Source: Strongylocentrotus droebachiensis
Taxonomy: Eukaryota > Echinodermata > Echinoidea > Camarodonta > Strongylocentrotidae
DNA: 64,000 nucleotides
NCBI GenBank assembly: GCA_035222895.1
Contig: JAVYIG010000633.1
Span: 372,001 to 436,000 of the forward strand
Reading direction: 5' to 3'
Positions within the stretch are counted from its first letter, which is position 1; each line of letters begins with the position of its first letter. Of the stretch, positions 11,452 to 22,606 are shown one piece after another. The position numbers were made by a program, and so were the translations under genes. The notes beneath the pieces were generated by a model. That model worked only from the letters and a program-made list of their open reading frames with translations. It was not told where the DNA came from and did not search any database.

Positions 11452-12785
11452 TCAGTCTGACATTTCAATTTGAGATTTAAAAAAATGGCAGCAACTTAAC
11501 CTGTCCAATGAATAACTGCTGACCAGTACAAGACCCTATCATTGTAATACCTTTTAAACAAAGAAACCCACGTGGCTAAAGCCCCGTCCCTAAAAAAAAG
11601 GCGTATCACCATGACGCAATGCGTCAGATTTATCTCTTCAGTATATTAACGCGTGTACAAAAAAATGGACTTAATGGAATTAATTCGCCGATTATATCTA
11701 CAAACTTAAGTTCTCCCAAGAAGTTTGAAGAGCTGGAGTCCCAACTGGCAACAAATTATTCCAAGCAGCTGCCGTTTTCTACGGTTGCACAACAGAATCT
11801 ACAGGTGTGCTGTTAACTTTGATATCCGAGGTTCGAAGCCGAAAATATCATTGCAAAGTTTGAGTAGTGATTTTTCTCTAAGAAATTTGAAGTCTAATTG
11901 TGTCAGAAATTTGCTTAAAATGTATAACAGCAGTTTCAATTTGTGAAAAAGTAACATTTTACAATCCTAAAACCTGCAATTTGACACTTTTCCGATTACT
12001 TCCGGATCACGAAAATGCAAAGTGAATTTGTTCATGTGCAGTTCGTTGTGATGTTATATGTCAGATTAGTGCCCACACATGCCTAGTCGAGTAATTTTGA
12101 TTAATAATTCAGAAAATTTTGCTTTCGCTTGCCTCCTGTAAAGGTAAGCACTGTGTACTGCTCGTATTACCAGACGAGTTGTAGCGAAAATTAATTATCA
12201 TTACAAAAGCATATTTCCCTTTGAAAGTGGCCCGTTAGTCCCGTCTGTATTGTATTGCGTGGCAGGGATTAGGCCATTTTCGTGATGTAATCAAATTTAA
12301 TACATAATTCTTTGTGAAGTTCCTCAATACAAATTCGTTCATTCACCTGATAAGAATAATAGTAAGTTTCATGAGTCAGAATGCAAACTGCATACATTAA
12401 TTGTTGCTAGGTAGGGCAAGCATTAGGGATCCAGAGGGGGCCCGGGCCCTCTCCCCTGGGGAAAATACACGTTAATATCGAATTGAGCATTGCAATACCT
12501 TCGCACTATACGTACGCGTTCACCGACAATCCAAACCGCTTAGTGTAACTCCCACGTCGTATAAGGTATGTCCGTCGCTGAGCGAAAACTCGCTATTCCA
12601 ACACGTCAGCCTGACCTAAAAAAAACTGGCAACTGAAAATAAATTAATATGAAATGTGAATAGTGCGAGAAGGCAAAAACGAACTTTTTATCAAAACAAA
12701 AAACAAATCGCAAATTTCGACCCCGCTACAGAGAGAGGAGCCATTCATCCATTGAAATGACCTACAATGAGTAAATACAACTCCA
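11452..12785. other. Intergenic region upstream of the P450
   Basis: No gene recognised. A G/C-rich patch near 12427-12462 (AGGGATCCAGAGGGGGCCC) looks like one end of a G-tract DNA element similar to pieces near 2812 and 36400, but no second end was found. Confidence 0.4.
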
Positions 12786-12792
12786 TATATAA
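12786..12792 (+). promoter_or_regulatory. Candidate TATA box of the P450
   Basis: TATATAA lies about 33 bp before an initiator-like TTCACTC (A at 12819), giving a predicted 5' leader of about 145 nt before the ATG at 12964. This is inferred from spacing only. Confidence 0.35.
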
Positions 12793-12871
12793 CTACAATG
12801 AACTGGGTCCCTGTGTTCACTCGATTGATTACATTCTAAAGGAATAAACTCAGTGTAGGCTGATTAGTGTT

Positions 12872-12898
12872 ATGTGCAGTGGTAGTTGGGTGTTGTAG
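12872..12898 (+). other. Upstream ORF in the predicted P450 leader
   Basis: ATG at 12872 opens an eight-codon frame (MCSGSWVL) ending at TAG 12896-12898. It is out of frame with the P450 start at 12964 and would reduce translation if the leader is as predicted. Confidence 0.35.
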
Positions 12899-12963
12899 AT
12901 CTACTAGTCGTCGTCGCCTCTTCCATTGATATCTGGCTGTTGCCAACCGAGCCAATAACAAAC

Positions 12964-13363
12964 ATGGCAAATAGAAGTTATGTCGCAAGCAGCATGTTTC
13001 TCGGATTGCAAGAGATCAGTTTTCGAGAATGCATCATTGTTTTGACGACATTTCTCTTTGTTCGTCTCCTTGTTTCCCGTGGAGTGTTTAAAAAGAGTAC
13101 CCCTCCTTCTAACCCACCCCCACCGTCTCCAACTGGGCTTCCATTTTTCGGGAACTTGTTCAGTTTCCAGGAGGACATGCGCGATCTCTTTCGGAAATGG
13201 ACAAACGAGATAGGTGGTATCTTTCGACTTCGGATAGGGCCGGTGATGGATATCGTGGTGATAAACGACGTCGAAGCGATCCGGGAAGCATTTGTTGAAA
13301 AGGCAGACGCCTTCTCTGATCGCATGGTACCACCGCTACTCGGTGTTGCATTTGGCCAACGAG
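12964..13363 (+). CDS. P450 exon 1 (anchor, hinge, helices A-B)
   Basis: Starts at ATG 12964; donor GAG|GTAAGA at 13364, phase 1. It encodes the membrane anchor, PPSNPPPPSPTGLPFFGN and the EAFVEKADAFSDR block typical of CYP2 proteins. Confidence 0.9.
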
Positions 13364-15803
13364 GTAAGAACCACACATACATGCACTCCAGCAAAGCATA
13401 GAGTCAATACTATAAATGCGTATTGACCTTTATCACTACATACTTGCTGAGAGGCAGGTATAACACATAAATACACACACCTCACACTATTGCATACTAA
13501 TGCACACAATAACACCGATGTGGCTTATCGGCAAATTTGACGCTAGACTTATAATTTGAATTTTTACATTATTCATTTTAACACAAGGAAGTTGAAAAAA
13601 AATCTTATTTTACTGCTATTTAGATGTCATCAATTGTCACTAAAGTACCGATTTTGGTTGATTTTTAGTGAAATGTGTACAGTGGTGTTTGAAATGTTGA
13701 GAATCAATAAAACAGCTGTTAATACACAGCCAGGATAGTAATGCAGCTATGTGTGCTATACATGCCCAATGTAACGTAAACTCGTAAGTCATTTAGGACA
13801 AACAGGTAGTGAATAGATATAGACTACTTTTACACAGCAATAGGACATCAACAATACTAGATATTAAGGATGAAAAGTAGAATAGCACTTTCCTTGAAAA
13901 AACCCTGAAAAAAGAAAGATTTGTGTGGAACTTATGTTTATGTTTGATTTGACGTCTGTTACAGTTTGCCCAATTCAAGATCGAGCATAATACCTTTTCT
14001 GAAACTACAGAAAGATACTTTATTGTATGCATAGAGCACTTCCAATTGAATTCCTCAACATTGTTTCACCACAATTCTTTGAAGAAAAAAGATTCAGCCA
14101 ATCTTGTCCAATTTGCTATAATTTTCCTTCCGAAAAGATTTGTTATGAACTGGTATCGGTACCAGAAAATAGAAAATCATTTTATAAGAAAAATTTATAC
14201 CAAATTTGATGTACATACAAATTGTTTAAAAACGACGAAGTTTCGTTGATACTGTATATATCGGTCGGCTGTTTCACTGCTAAATATTGTCACCCTGCTG
14301 ATATCGTGACGTCATCCAAGCGCCATTTTGTAGAAATCAACTCATGATCATATCTTCATAACGGAAATTCATCTCTTATTCATATTTATTATGACCAAGG
14401 TCAATATCCTTCCAGTCAATTTCAGTTCAATGAAATCACGCGTATGCGTACGTCCGCTCGACAGTGCGCGCGCAAAATTTTAAAATGCTCTAAATGATCT
14501 CAAATATATTTGTAAACGTTTCAGGCCATTCTGAGTATTTCTTTAATAATATACGTACACGCGCATGCTCGCGCGTTTTCGTTCGACGGTCATGGTCGTA
14601 CACACCATAAGATCGCCATTTGTTTTTCTTTCACGATATTTTCTATTTTTTTCCAAACAATTTGATACCATGTTTATCTCTTTATGACCATTAATAAAGG
14701 ATGAGCGTCCGTTCAAGTTAAATATCCGTGCGCGCTAGATAGGTAAAAACATGCCTATAACAAATCCATTATAGCTCTTTAGGATGCCCGGAGACCCCCA
14801 TTTTTTCATATTTGGATAGAATATGAGTCGGAAAAATTATTTCATGTCTCATTTGGCCATCAACTATTTCGTGACATCATCATAGTTGCCTTGGAATTCA
14901 AAATACGAATTTGCAATTTTATGACGTCAGCATCTTTATGGAAAATTGATTGTATCTATGTAATTAATGAATGTTGATATGTTGTAGCTGGGACAATTCT
15001 CAACAAGATCAATTGCCATCATTATCCATTTCGATGACGTCATTATAGTAACAATTTCGATTAAAGACGATGTCTACTTTTACCCTTATGATCATCGTCA
15101 TCATCCCTATCACCATCAATATGATCATCAATGTAGGCCTATACCGCAACATCAGTTCGTCCCATATAATATATGATTCTATATAATCTCCTTCAAAGAT
15201 ATTAATAGTCTTCCAGTTATTCAGATTAAATAACAGACCACCTAAATCGATTCCAACATTAACAACGACTCAATTCAATTTCTCGTATTCTACTTTTTTT
15301 TGTTATTGTTGTCATGCCAAAGGTTTCCTCTTAATCTAATAAAATAAGAATAAAGGAATACATTACCTCCATAATCAGATCAATATACAAATGACGCACA
15401 GGTTTGAGTGCGTCGGTAGGGATTGTGTGCACAAGGTACCTGTGTATGGTTTTAGACCAAATTCAAAGGTACCGCGTGCACACAATTCCACCGACCCACG
15501 AATTAAACCTGTGCATCATCTGTTTTATAAGATAAGATGGGGCCCCGAAAATTGTCAAAAATACAAAATGTTGTTACTTTATAGATTTACCGAATGCATG
15601 GCAAAATCATGCGTCCGGTAATTTTTTTTACCGGACGCATGATTTTGAACTTATCATGAAATTAAAAAAAAAAAAAAAAAATTGTCAGTGCACATTTAAC
15701 TGTAAACTGAAAATTTTAAAAAAAATTATAATTTTTTTTTTTTTTTTTTAAACAGATTATAATTATCAAAAAACACGAAAAACAAATCATTATCACCAAA
15801 AAA

Positions 15804-15836
<33 letters not shown>

Positions 15837-16846
15837 GTATATTGGTGGTATCGATCGCCGATATCGCGTGCATCCAGTAAAACTAATTACATGGTAATTG
15901 ACCAATCAGATTGCAGGGATTCTTCTACCCATCTTATAATATGAGCAATTACTATAGGACATTCAATATGGTATTGAAAGTAACGAATAGAGTTGATTTC
16001 TTTTCCACCTAAAGGCAGCCTCATTTGGCCGGCAGGAGATGGATGGAAAAAGACCCGAAAATTTGGGCACAGTGCCTTTAGGAGTATGGGACTTGGTAAC
16101 AGAAGAATTGAGGACAAAATCGTTGAAGAAGGAGGAATTCTTGTTCAGGCATGTGAGATGAAGGAGGGCGAGCCTTTTAACCCCAGAGTCCTCATCACTA
16201 ATGCTGTTGGCAACATGATAGCATGGTATTTTCTGAATTTCTGTACTTTATGAATAATCATAATGGGTATAGAGACTACAATGCTGGTTTGAACCTAATC
16301 GCTAGGTAGGGTTTTCAAAAGTAATGGCGAGTTATCGAATTAAACGAAAATATTACATGATTATATTTAGACATCTATGGAAGTTCTTGTTTGGTACATA
16401 TTAAATCAACCTTACTTCGAATGATTTCACATAATCAGCCCAAAGAATGAATCATGTAAAATATCGATCACGTCAATTTCATGATACAAGAAACGGTTAG
16501 AAATGGTTGATCGTCGCTAGTTTAATATTTGTAAACACGTTCAAAATTGTGATGTAAACAGGAATAAGATATGGAATGCTTTTCGCTTTACCCCTGCCCC
16601 GCCCGCTCTTTCTCGTCATTTTTTTCTCTCTCTCTCTCTCTCTTTCTCTCGCTATGTTACTCTCTTCTCTCTCAGCCTCCTAGCTACCCCCTTCTACCCA
16701 GTTTGAATTTCGTTCATGACATTATTCGTATGAATAAATCAATTAATTAATTGAAGTTTGATTCCTCCTCATCATGCTCATGTGAAGTTTGTTTTAACTA
16801 CCTACCTCATCTCCCCATCTCCACCCTAATCTCTACCCCCTCCTTA

Positions 16847-16887
<41 letters not shown>

Positions 16888-16914
16888 ATTTCTCTCTCTC
16901 TCTTTCCCTCTCTT

Positions 16915-16953
<39 letters not shown>

Positions 16954-16954
16954 T

Positions 16955-16995
<41 letters not shown>

Positions 16996-18342
16996 TCAAC
17001 ATCACAGTTTGGTGACTGGATCTCGCTACGATTATGGTGACCCCGATTTCGTGAAGATCGTCGGCGACATCGAGCGTCTCACTGAGAACACCTCACTGAC
17101 ATCTCTCGGTAACGTTTTCCCGCTCCTCTATTACACCCCACTCTACACTGGCTTTCGGCGCCCTATGCAAGATATCATCTCGTACATCAAATCAATGGTC
17201 AAACAGCACCAACAAAACTTCGACCCTCTTAACGTTCGAGACATAATCGACCTCTACATGGTCGAGCTGAAGCAGCAACGGGAGCAACAGATTCCTGGTG
17301 TTGTAGAGGAGAACCTGGAATGGAGACTGGTTGTTGAACTCTTTCTAGCCGGCATGGTGACTACCAGTGATTCTCTGCTATGGGCTATACTCATCGTGGC
17401 ACAGCATCCACAGTTAATGAAAGAAGTAATTGAGTAGATAAAGGTTGATTATATATACATGCGTGAACCTCTCTTAACACTTGGATAAACTGATTGAAGA
17501 ACATTAACATAAATCGCACCGTTACTGATGCAAAACCGTGAACCGTCATCGGCACGTTGCACACTTGTCACCATTTAAATTTATTCCTATGCTAATCAGG
17601 CCAATGTAGACATTATTTTGTTGATTGTGCTTTGCTTTGCTTTGTTCTCTTTTGTGTTTTTAATTTTGTTTTTTTATGTTTTGCATTTGAACGTTTCATT
17701 CTGTTAATGGGTGTCAAACGCTAAGTCTGGCCAATCGCTGACGCGGTCCTTTGTCAAACAAAATCTCCCTGTGTGTGCAAAAAGCAATAGGGGTGTACTA
17801 ATTACGTCGTTACATGGCGCAAGGCTACTGGATATTGTATTTCTTATTAACTGATTTTTATTAACAAAAAGTATCATTTGATATTTTGGTAGCCATGTTA
17901 TGACTATGTGTGCACGGTAGTAGGCCTATTATATATTGAAATGCTATGATAAGCCTCAAAAGTTCCTTAACGCACTATTGTTTAATTTTTACATTCAGTG
18001 GACATAGTAATTACGCCACGAGTCGCAATCTGTGTATGCAAAGGCTATTTAGCACTTCCATTGATGCGTTTGGTGCTATGTCAACCCGGCCTACAATTGT
18101 ATTTTTTTTTCGTTGAATCTTTTCAGATCCAGAAAGAAATCGATGACGTCATCGGTGAAGAACGACCCCCCAAGATGGCTGACCAAGATGCATTGCCTCT
18201 CATTGTAGCAACACTCATGGAAGTGAGTCGAATCCGCCCAGTAACACCTCTGGCGTTGCCGCGATTGACCAGCCGAGATGCTACGGTACAAGGGTACCAC
18301 ATTCCGAAAGACACTGGTTGGTATACATTGAATTATGATAAT

Positions 18343-18401
<59 letters not shown>

Positions 18402-19974
18402 TTTTGTTTACCCAGGAAAGCTTAATCAGTTTCAGTGCTGTTCTTCCTGAAGGTCCTGCAATTATCATTACTCTTGCGATTGTCAGGTTCCCATTTACAG
18501 TAGCAAATGTGGATTAATGTCTCGCCAAAGGAATAGTGTGGGGCTGAGATTTGAATGATCAACCGTTTGGTTAAGAGTTTGTAGACTTGGTGAATAAACC
18601 AATATACCACCACACCTCCACAATTTGGCCAAAAATGTCATGTACATGTACTTTTCATTTTGTAATTGTATAAATCATATAGGATATCATATCGGCATAT
18701 CTGAACAAGCCTTTAGGCAGGTAATAATTTGTCACGTTTATTTCCTGAGACAATTGCGAGACGCCAGCTTTTGTTACAAGACAGCGATACAAACAACATA
18801 TTATGGCATTTTTATTTGAACAGTTGTTTTGATGAACCTATGGGAGGTTCTCAACACTCCGAAGAACTGGGACAAACCTGAGGAATTCAACCCATATCGT
18901 TTCCTGAGTGAAGACCGACGGAGCGTGGTGGATCACCTTGCGTTTATTCCATTCGGAATAGGTATGCGAAAGTATAGCTTTATTCATTGAAGAAATCATA
19001 TAGAAGAAAAAAATACTCCACATTCGCATTGTTTATTATTTTATTTTTTTGGTTGTCGTCTTATTTTAGACGGTAGCATTGGCATTTACAAAACAACTTT
19101 CCACATTGGTACTGTTTGCCTAGACAATAGTGGTTAAAGATTGAAACTAAAAACAAATCAATTCCTAAATCCATATGCATGTACCACATGATGATTTAAG
19201 TCAAACTAAGAATAGTCTGTTTATATCGAAGGCGAAATCAAATACTTCCGTTGAAAATTACACACAAAACGCAACAACAAAAAATACCCAAAAAATACAA
19301 AATACAAACAAATAAATAACGAAAGAAAATCAAATTAAAACTAAACCTAACCATACTATTTAAGCTAACATCACTAAAGAAAAAAAAGTGATGTTGAGGG
19401 AAAATATAATTTGATTACAAAAGTAGCAACAATAGGATTTTATCATAATTTCAACGTTTTGCCGTTGAAAGGTACATTCGCTGTACATTTGGTTTGTTGT
19501 TGATATGTACATTAACACAATATTTGTCAATATGACCATCTTTATTGTCATGATTGTAGACAGTGTTGAACGGGCATGTGTATTGTGGGAGGAAGACTAA
19601 AACGACCATGTAAGACGAAAATCTGTATTTAGCTTTGTATTTTACGAGAGAGTTTCTCTTGTGTATTAATTTTTTTCTTGTGTTAAATGTATTACAATTT
19701 CCTCATTTTCGGTCGCTGTAATCTTGTAAACCTACGTACGGCCCAGGCGCGTACGCAGGGGGGGGGTTAACCACCCCCCCTTTGGTAATTTTGTGTATGT
19801 AAACCCCCTTAAAAAAACCTTAAAACTTTTTTTTTTCTATAAAAAAAAAAAAAAAAAAAAAAAAATTCCCACGGCCGACCTAAAAAAGGTGACCTTACCC
19901 CCCCCCCCCCCCCAACTGAGCAAAATGTCAAATTTCAAAATTTCGAGACCAAAAAAAAAAAAAAGTGTCCTCTT

Positions 19975-20025
<51 letters not shown>

Positions 20026-20444
20026 TTCTGCTTATTCAGCGGCCGGCTGAGGAAATTTTCGACCGATTTATAAATGTTAAACCCCCCCCCCCCCCCCCAT
20101 CCCCCCCTTGAAAAAATCCTGCGTACGCGCCTGGTACGGCCTTAATACTTCCTTGGTCGTTTTGATGTATATTTTATTATCTCAAAAACTGCATGAATTT
20201 GACATCTTATTAAGAAATATTTTCTGAGTAAAACATATGTTTTAATTATACAGGACTACGTACGTGTCTCGGCGAAAAGCTGGCGAGGATGCAAATGTTC
20301 ATAATCTTCACAAGCCTCCTGCAGAGATTCACGTTTTGTTTGGCAGACGACAGTCGATCGGTCGGCATGAAAGGCAAGGCGGGAATCGCTTACTCTCCAT
20401 TAAAGTATGATATCATCCTTAAGAGAAGAGAAAACAGCGATTGA
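12964..20444 (+). CDS. CYP2-clan microsomal cytochrome P450, six-exon gene
   Basis: Exons 12964-13363, 16015-16225, 17008-17425, 18127-18316, 18824-18961 and 20254-20444 join in phase to 515 aa, the usual length for the clan. The product is an ER-anchored, heme-thiolate monooxygenase. In order: a hydrophobic N-terminal anchor (CIIVLTTFLFVRLLV), a proline-rich hinge ending PTGLPFFGN, helix C WKKTR (144-148), helix I AGMVTT (318-323), helix K EVSR (375-378), the PYRF meander motif, and the heme loop FGIGLRTCLG with Cys457 as ligand. The last intron splits the heme loop after FGI, as in vertebrate CYP2 genes. The acidic residue normally before the I-helix Thr is Val321, which is unusual. The start at 12964 has a good context (A at -3, G at +4); the open frame extends upstream but without an ATG. 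Substrate unknown. Confidence 0.92.
15392..15522. mobile_element. Palindromic MITE-like element in P450 intron 1
   Basis: The left arm begins GACGCACAGGTTT and includes GTGTGCACAAGGTACC; the right arm mirrors it with GGTACCGCGTGCACAC and AAACCTGTGCATC. About 130 bp in total, an imperfect inverted repeat over nearly its whole length. No target duplication determined. Confidence 0.55.
15602..15647. repeat. Perfect 20-bp hairpin with T6 loop
   Basis: CAAAATCATGCGTCCGGTAA at 15602-15621 is the exact reverse complement of 15628-15647; the loop is six T. Intronic. It may be the core of a decayed foldback element. Confidence 0.85.
16015..16225 (+). CDS. P450 exon 2 (helix C)
   Basis: The acceptor AAAG ends at 16014; the downstream CAG at 16016-16018 would break the frame. 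It encodes WPAGDGWKKTRKFGHSAFR, containing the helix C WxxxR motif. Donor ATG|GTATTT at 16226, phase 2. Confidence 0.85.
16848..16995. repeat. (CT)n tract in P450 intron 2
   Basis: Long CT/TTCTC polypyrimidine run extending to within 20 bp of the exon 3 acceptor; it may serve as the polypyrimidine tract. A shorter tract lies at 16621-16650. The open frame through it is an artefact. Confidence 0.9.
17008..17425 (+). CDS. P450 exon 3 (helices F-I)
   Basis: Acceptor CATCACAG ends at 17007 directly after a long (CT)n tract. It ends LMKE at donor GAA|GTAATT (17426), phase 0. Contains ELFLAGMVTTSDSLLWAI (helix I) and HPQLMKE. Confidence 0.88.
18127..18316 (+). CDS. P450 exon 4 (helices J-K)
   Basis: Acceptor CTTTTCAG ends at 18126. 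It encodes IQKEIDDVIG, MEVSRIRPVTPLALPR (the ExxR motif) and GYHIPKDT. Donor G|GTTGGT at 18317, phase 1. Confidence 0.88.
18341..18400. repeat. (AAT)n microsatellite in P450 intron 4
   Basis: Nearly uninterrupted AAT trinucleotide array about 25 bp after the exon 4 donor. Confidence 0.95.
18824..18961 (+). CDS. P450 exon 5 (meander)
   Basis: Acceptor TTGAACAG ends at 18823. It encodes VLMNLWEVLNTPKNWDKPEE, FNPYRFL and LAFIPFGI; donor G|GTATGC at 18962, phase 1, inside the heme-loop Gly codon. Confidence 0.88.
19736..20141. mobile_element. hAT-like MITE in P450 intron 5
   Basis: Element at 19744-20133 (390 bp) has 16-bp perfect terminal inverted repeats, CAGGCGCGTACGCAGG and CCTGCGTACGCGCCTG. 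It is flanked by an identical 8-bp duplication GTACGGCC at 19736-19743 and 20134-20141. A CAGG start and an 8-bp target duplication are the hallmarks of hAT transposons. The interior is mostly A, C and G homopolymers with no coding capacity, so it must have been mobilised in trans. Confidence 0.85.
20254..20444 (+). CDS. P450 exon 6 (heme ligand and C-terminus)
   Basis: Acceptor TTATACAG ends at 20253. It completes the loop with GLRTCLGEKLARMQMF (Cys457), followed by the C-terminal beta region ending KYDIILKRRENSD. Stop TGA at 20442-20444. Confidence 0.9.
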
Positions 20445-20712
20445 TTGGCATTGCTACCATGCCAATTCGCCTTTGATTGGGTATGCAAATATTAATCACC
20501 TCGCCCATCGGATAGGATGTTGAAAGAGATATTGTACAACAGGGCTTATTTACAAATTAACACAGTACATATTTTCTCTTTATACATACTTTGAATTAAT
20601 TGAAATAATATACTAAATTTTCTTAAATCTTGTATTATATGAATCGATGATACGTTATTTTTTCAGCTATTGTGGTTTCAAATATAGAAATATTTGATTC
20701 CGGGACTCTCAT

Positions 20713-20718
20713 AATAAA
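20713..20718 (+). terminator. Candidate polyadenylation signal for the P450
   Basis: AATAAA about 270 bp after the P450 stop codon. Confidence 0.45.
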
Positions 20719-20833
20719 ATGGTCGACTTCATGTTTTGAAATCGAAATAGTATGACTGTCAAGTGAACAAAGCGGATAGTCAATCAATCAATCAATAATT
20801 TGTTTATTATATTCTTTATTAATAGGAAATATA

Positions 20834-21226
20834 CTTAATATGACTATACGTATGTAAGTTAAAAACTGTTATTGCATTTTACTGTTAAATCTTGGGTGCC
20901 ACAAGAGTCAATTTTGGGCCCCTTGATTTTTCATAATAATTCCAAGATATCACTCTATGCTGACGATACTGTCATTTCTAATAATTATAATAAATTTTCT
21001 AAAGTTCAAGAAATGTGACTCAATATGACTATACACTTAATTCACTTAATATGACTATACGTATGTAAGTTTGAAACTGTTATAGTATTTAACTTTTAAA
21101 TCTGGGGTGCCACAAGGGTCAATTTTGGGCTCCTTGATTTTTTTATTTTATATAATGATATTAATAATTTTAAATTTCAAAATAATTCCAAGATATCACT
21201 CTATGCTGACAATACTGTCAAGAAAA
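20834..21226 (+). repeat. Direct duplication within the retrotransposon RT region
   Basis: A unit starting CTTAATATGACTATACGTAT occurs at 20834 and 21045 (offset 211 bp). Each copy runs through GVPQ and the YAD active-site region. Copy 1 lacks about 40 bp between the two motifs; copy 2 has Asn in place of the second catalytic Asp. Confidence 0.8.
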
Positions 21227-21836
21227 TTTACAGAATAACTTTTTGAGCAGAGGGCCAAAGTCAGAAAGAGGGGTTTGCTTGCCACTACCACACAAACCAA
21301 GCAAACCTTGTTCATTCGAAAGATTGTATACACGCTATATTAGAGGTTCTTTTTTTGGTAATAGCAACCCAAAGTTGTTGATTTGATTTTTGCCCACATG
21401 TGTATTAACTGTATGCATTTACGTGTACTAGTGTATTGAGCCTCACGTGCTTGGTGTGTTTACATCGAGTTTTAAAGTTAACTTTTAAGTAAAACTTCTA
21501 ACCACTCGTAATGTTATGAACCATAGCAATGTAGCACTGAGTTCCTATAGGAAATCTATTTATTCAGATGATAATAGCTCAGCCTATATTTAACATATTC
21601 AATTCGTTTTCGACTCTTGAAAATTATTTTTGATGCTCTTTCGGAAATGAATGAAAAAAAAATTAGTAATTCCAAAAATAGATTTTTTAATGACGTCACA
21701 CTTCACCACTCTATTGCAACATCGTATGGGTAAATTGCAATTTGACTAAAATCAATTCTATTCTTAAATTACAAGAGAGAGCTATCCGTATTTGTACAGG
21801 ATCACATTATTTGGCTCACACTGACCCCTTATTCTC

Positions 21837-22606
21837 TTAACCCTAATAAGGCCGGGCTATTTGAAGTCTTACTACGGCCGGGGGGGGGGGGGCATTATGC
21901 CCCCCCCCCTAAGATCTCGGCCGTAAAACGGCCGATCTCCGCGAAAATTTGCACGCGTGTCAAGTGAAGAGTATAGAACAATATGATAATTTCAATTTTT
22001 TGAAAAAAATCCCTAATTTGCATATTTATGGTAATTTATGCAAATAACGTCATAAAATCACATTATTTTTTTTTCTTCACATAAATCCTATATTATTCAT
22101 ATTTAAGCATTCTTTTTCATTACATATATTCATTAGACCATTTGGAACAATAATACGACAAACAAAATTGGAAGAGCCAGCTTATTCCTTATGTTATCTC
22201 TTGTTTTGATAATTTCTTATGTATTTCATTGTTTTTTTAACTTATTTATGTTATTGTTTTTTTTTTTTTTTTTTTATTTCTTCCTACAATTCAACTATTT
22301 TGACTCCCAAAACAACCACCTAAACTTTAAACAAGACCCAATATATTTTTAGAAAAAATGACATTTCCATATGTTTTGTACACAAATCACAAAAATGAGC
22401 GATTTTCGGGCTGACATGCAAAGACAAAGGGTCACGTGACCTTGCAACTATAGGTCCGATTTTTTTTTTTTTTTTTTTTAAGATGCGCAAGACTCTAAAG
22501 AAAAAAGTCAGCGAGCGGCAAGGCGCCATCCATATGCGTTTTCGAACAATCAGAAAAATCGTGGAGGGGGGGGGGCATAATGGCCCCCCGGCCTTACTAG
22601 GGTTAA
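21837..22606. mobile_element. piggyBac-like MITE inserted in the retrotransposon
   Basis: Element 21841-22602 (762 bp) starts CCCTAATAAGGCC and ends GGCCTTACTAGGG, a 13-bp inverted repeat with one mismatch. It is bounded by TTAA at 21837-21840 and 22603-22606. A TTAA target and CCC/GGG termini are characteristic of piggyBac. G tracts next to CATTATGCC and CATAATGGCC form further subterminal inverted sequence. No transposase ORF. Its two flanks are adjacent parts of one LINE, confirming insertion. Confidence 0.85.

Larger units (their letters stand above)
13364..16014 (+). other. P450 intron 1 with degenerate internal repeats
   Basis: 2.65-kb intron. Between about 14850 and 15060 a block pairing TTGGCCATCA or ATTGCCATCA with TTTCG(A)TGACRTCAT and a following ATAGT recurs, and isolated TGACGTCA-like words occur from 14308 on. 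Low-complexity A/T runs fill 15660-15835. Otherwise nothing recognised. Confidence 0.4.

Noticed and set aside
12886-12963. Upstream extension of P450 exon 1 by 26 codons
   Set aside because: The extended frame has no ATG (it would begin TTG); 12964 is the first in-frame ATG and has a good context.
16751-17437. 228-codon open frame on the plus strand
   Set aside because: Its first half is translated (CT)n microsatellite and intron; only 17008-17425 is a P450 exon. The tail past 17425 is intron.
19793-20050. Proline- and lysine-rich 85-codon frame
   Set aside because: It is homopolymer C and A inside the hAT-like MITE in P450 intron 5.
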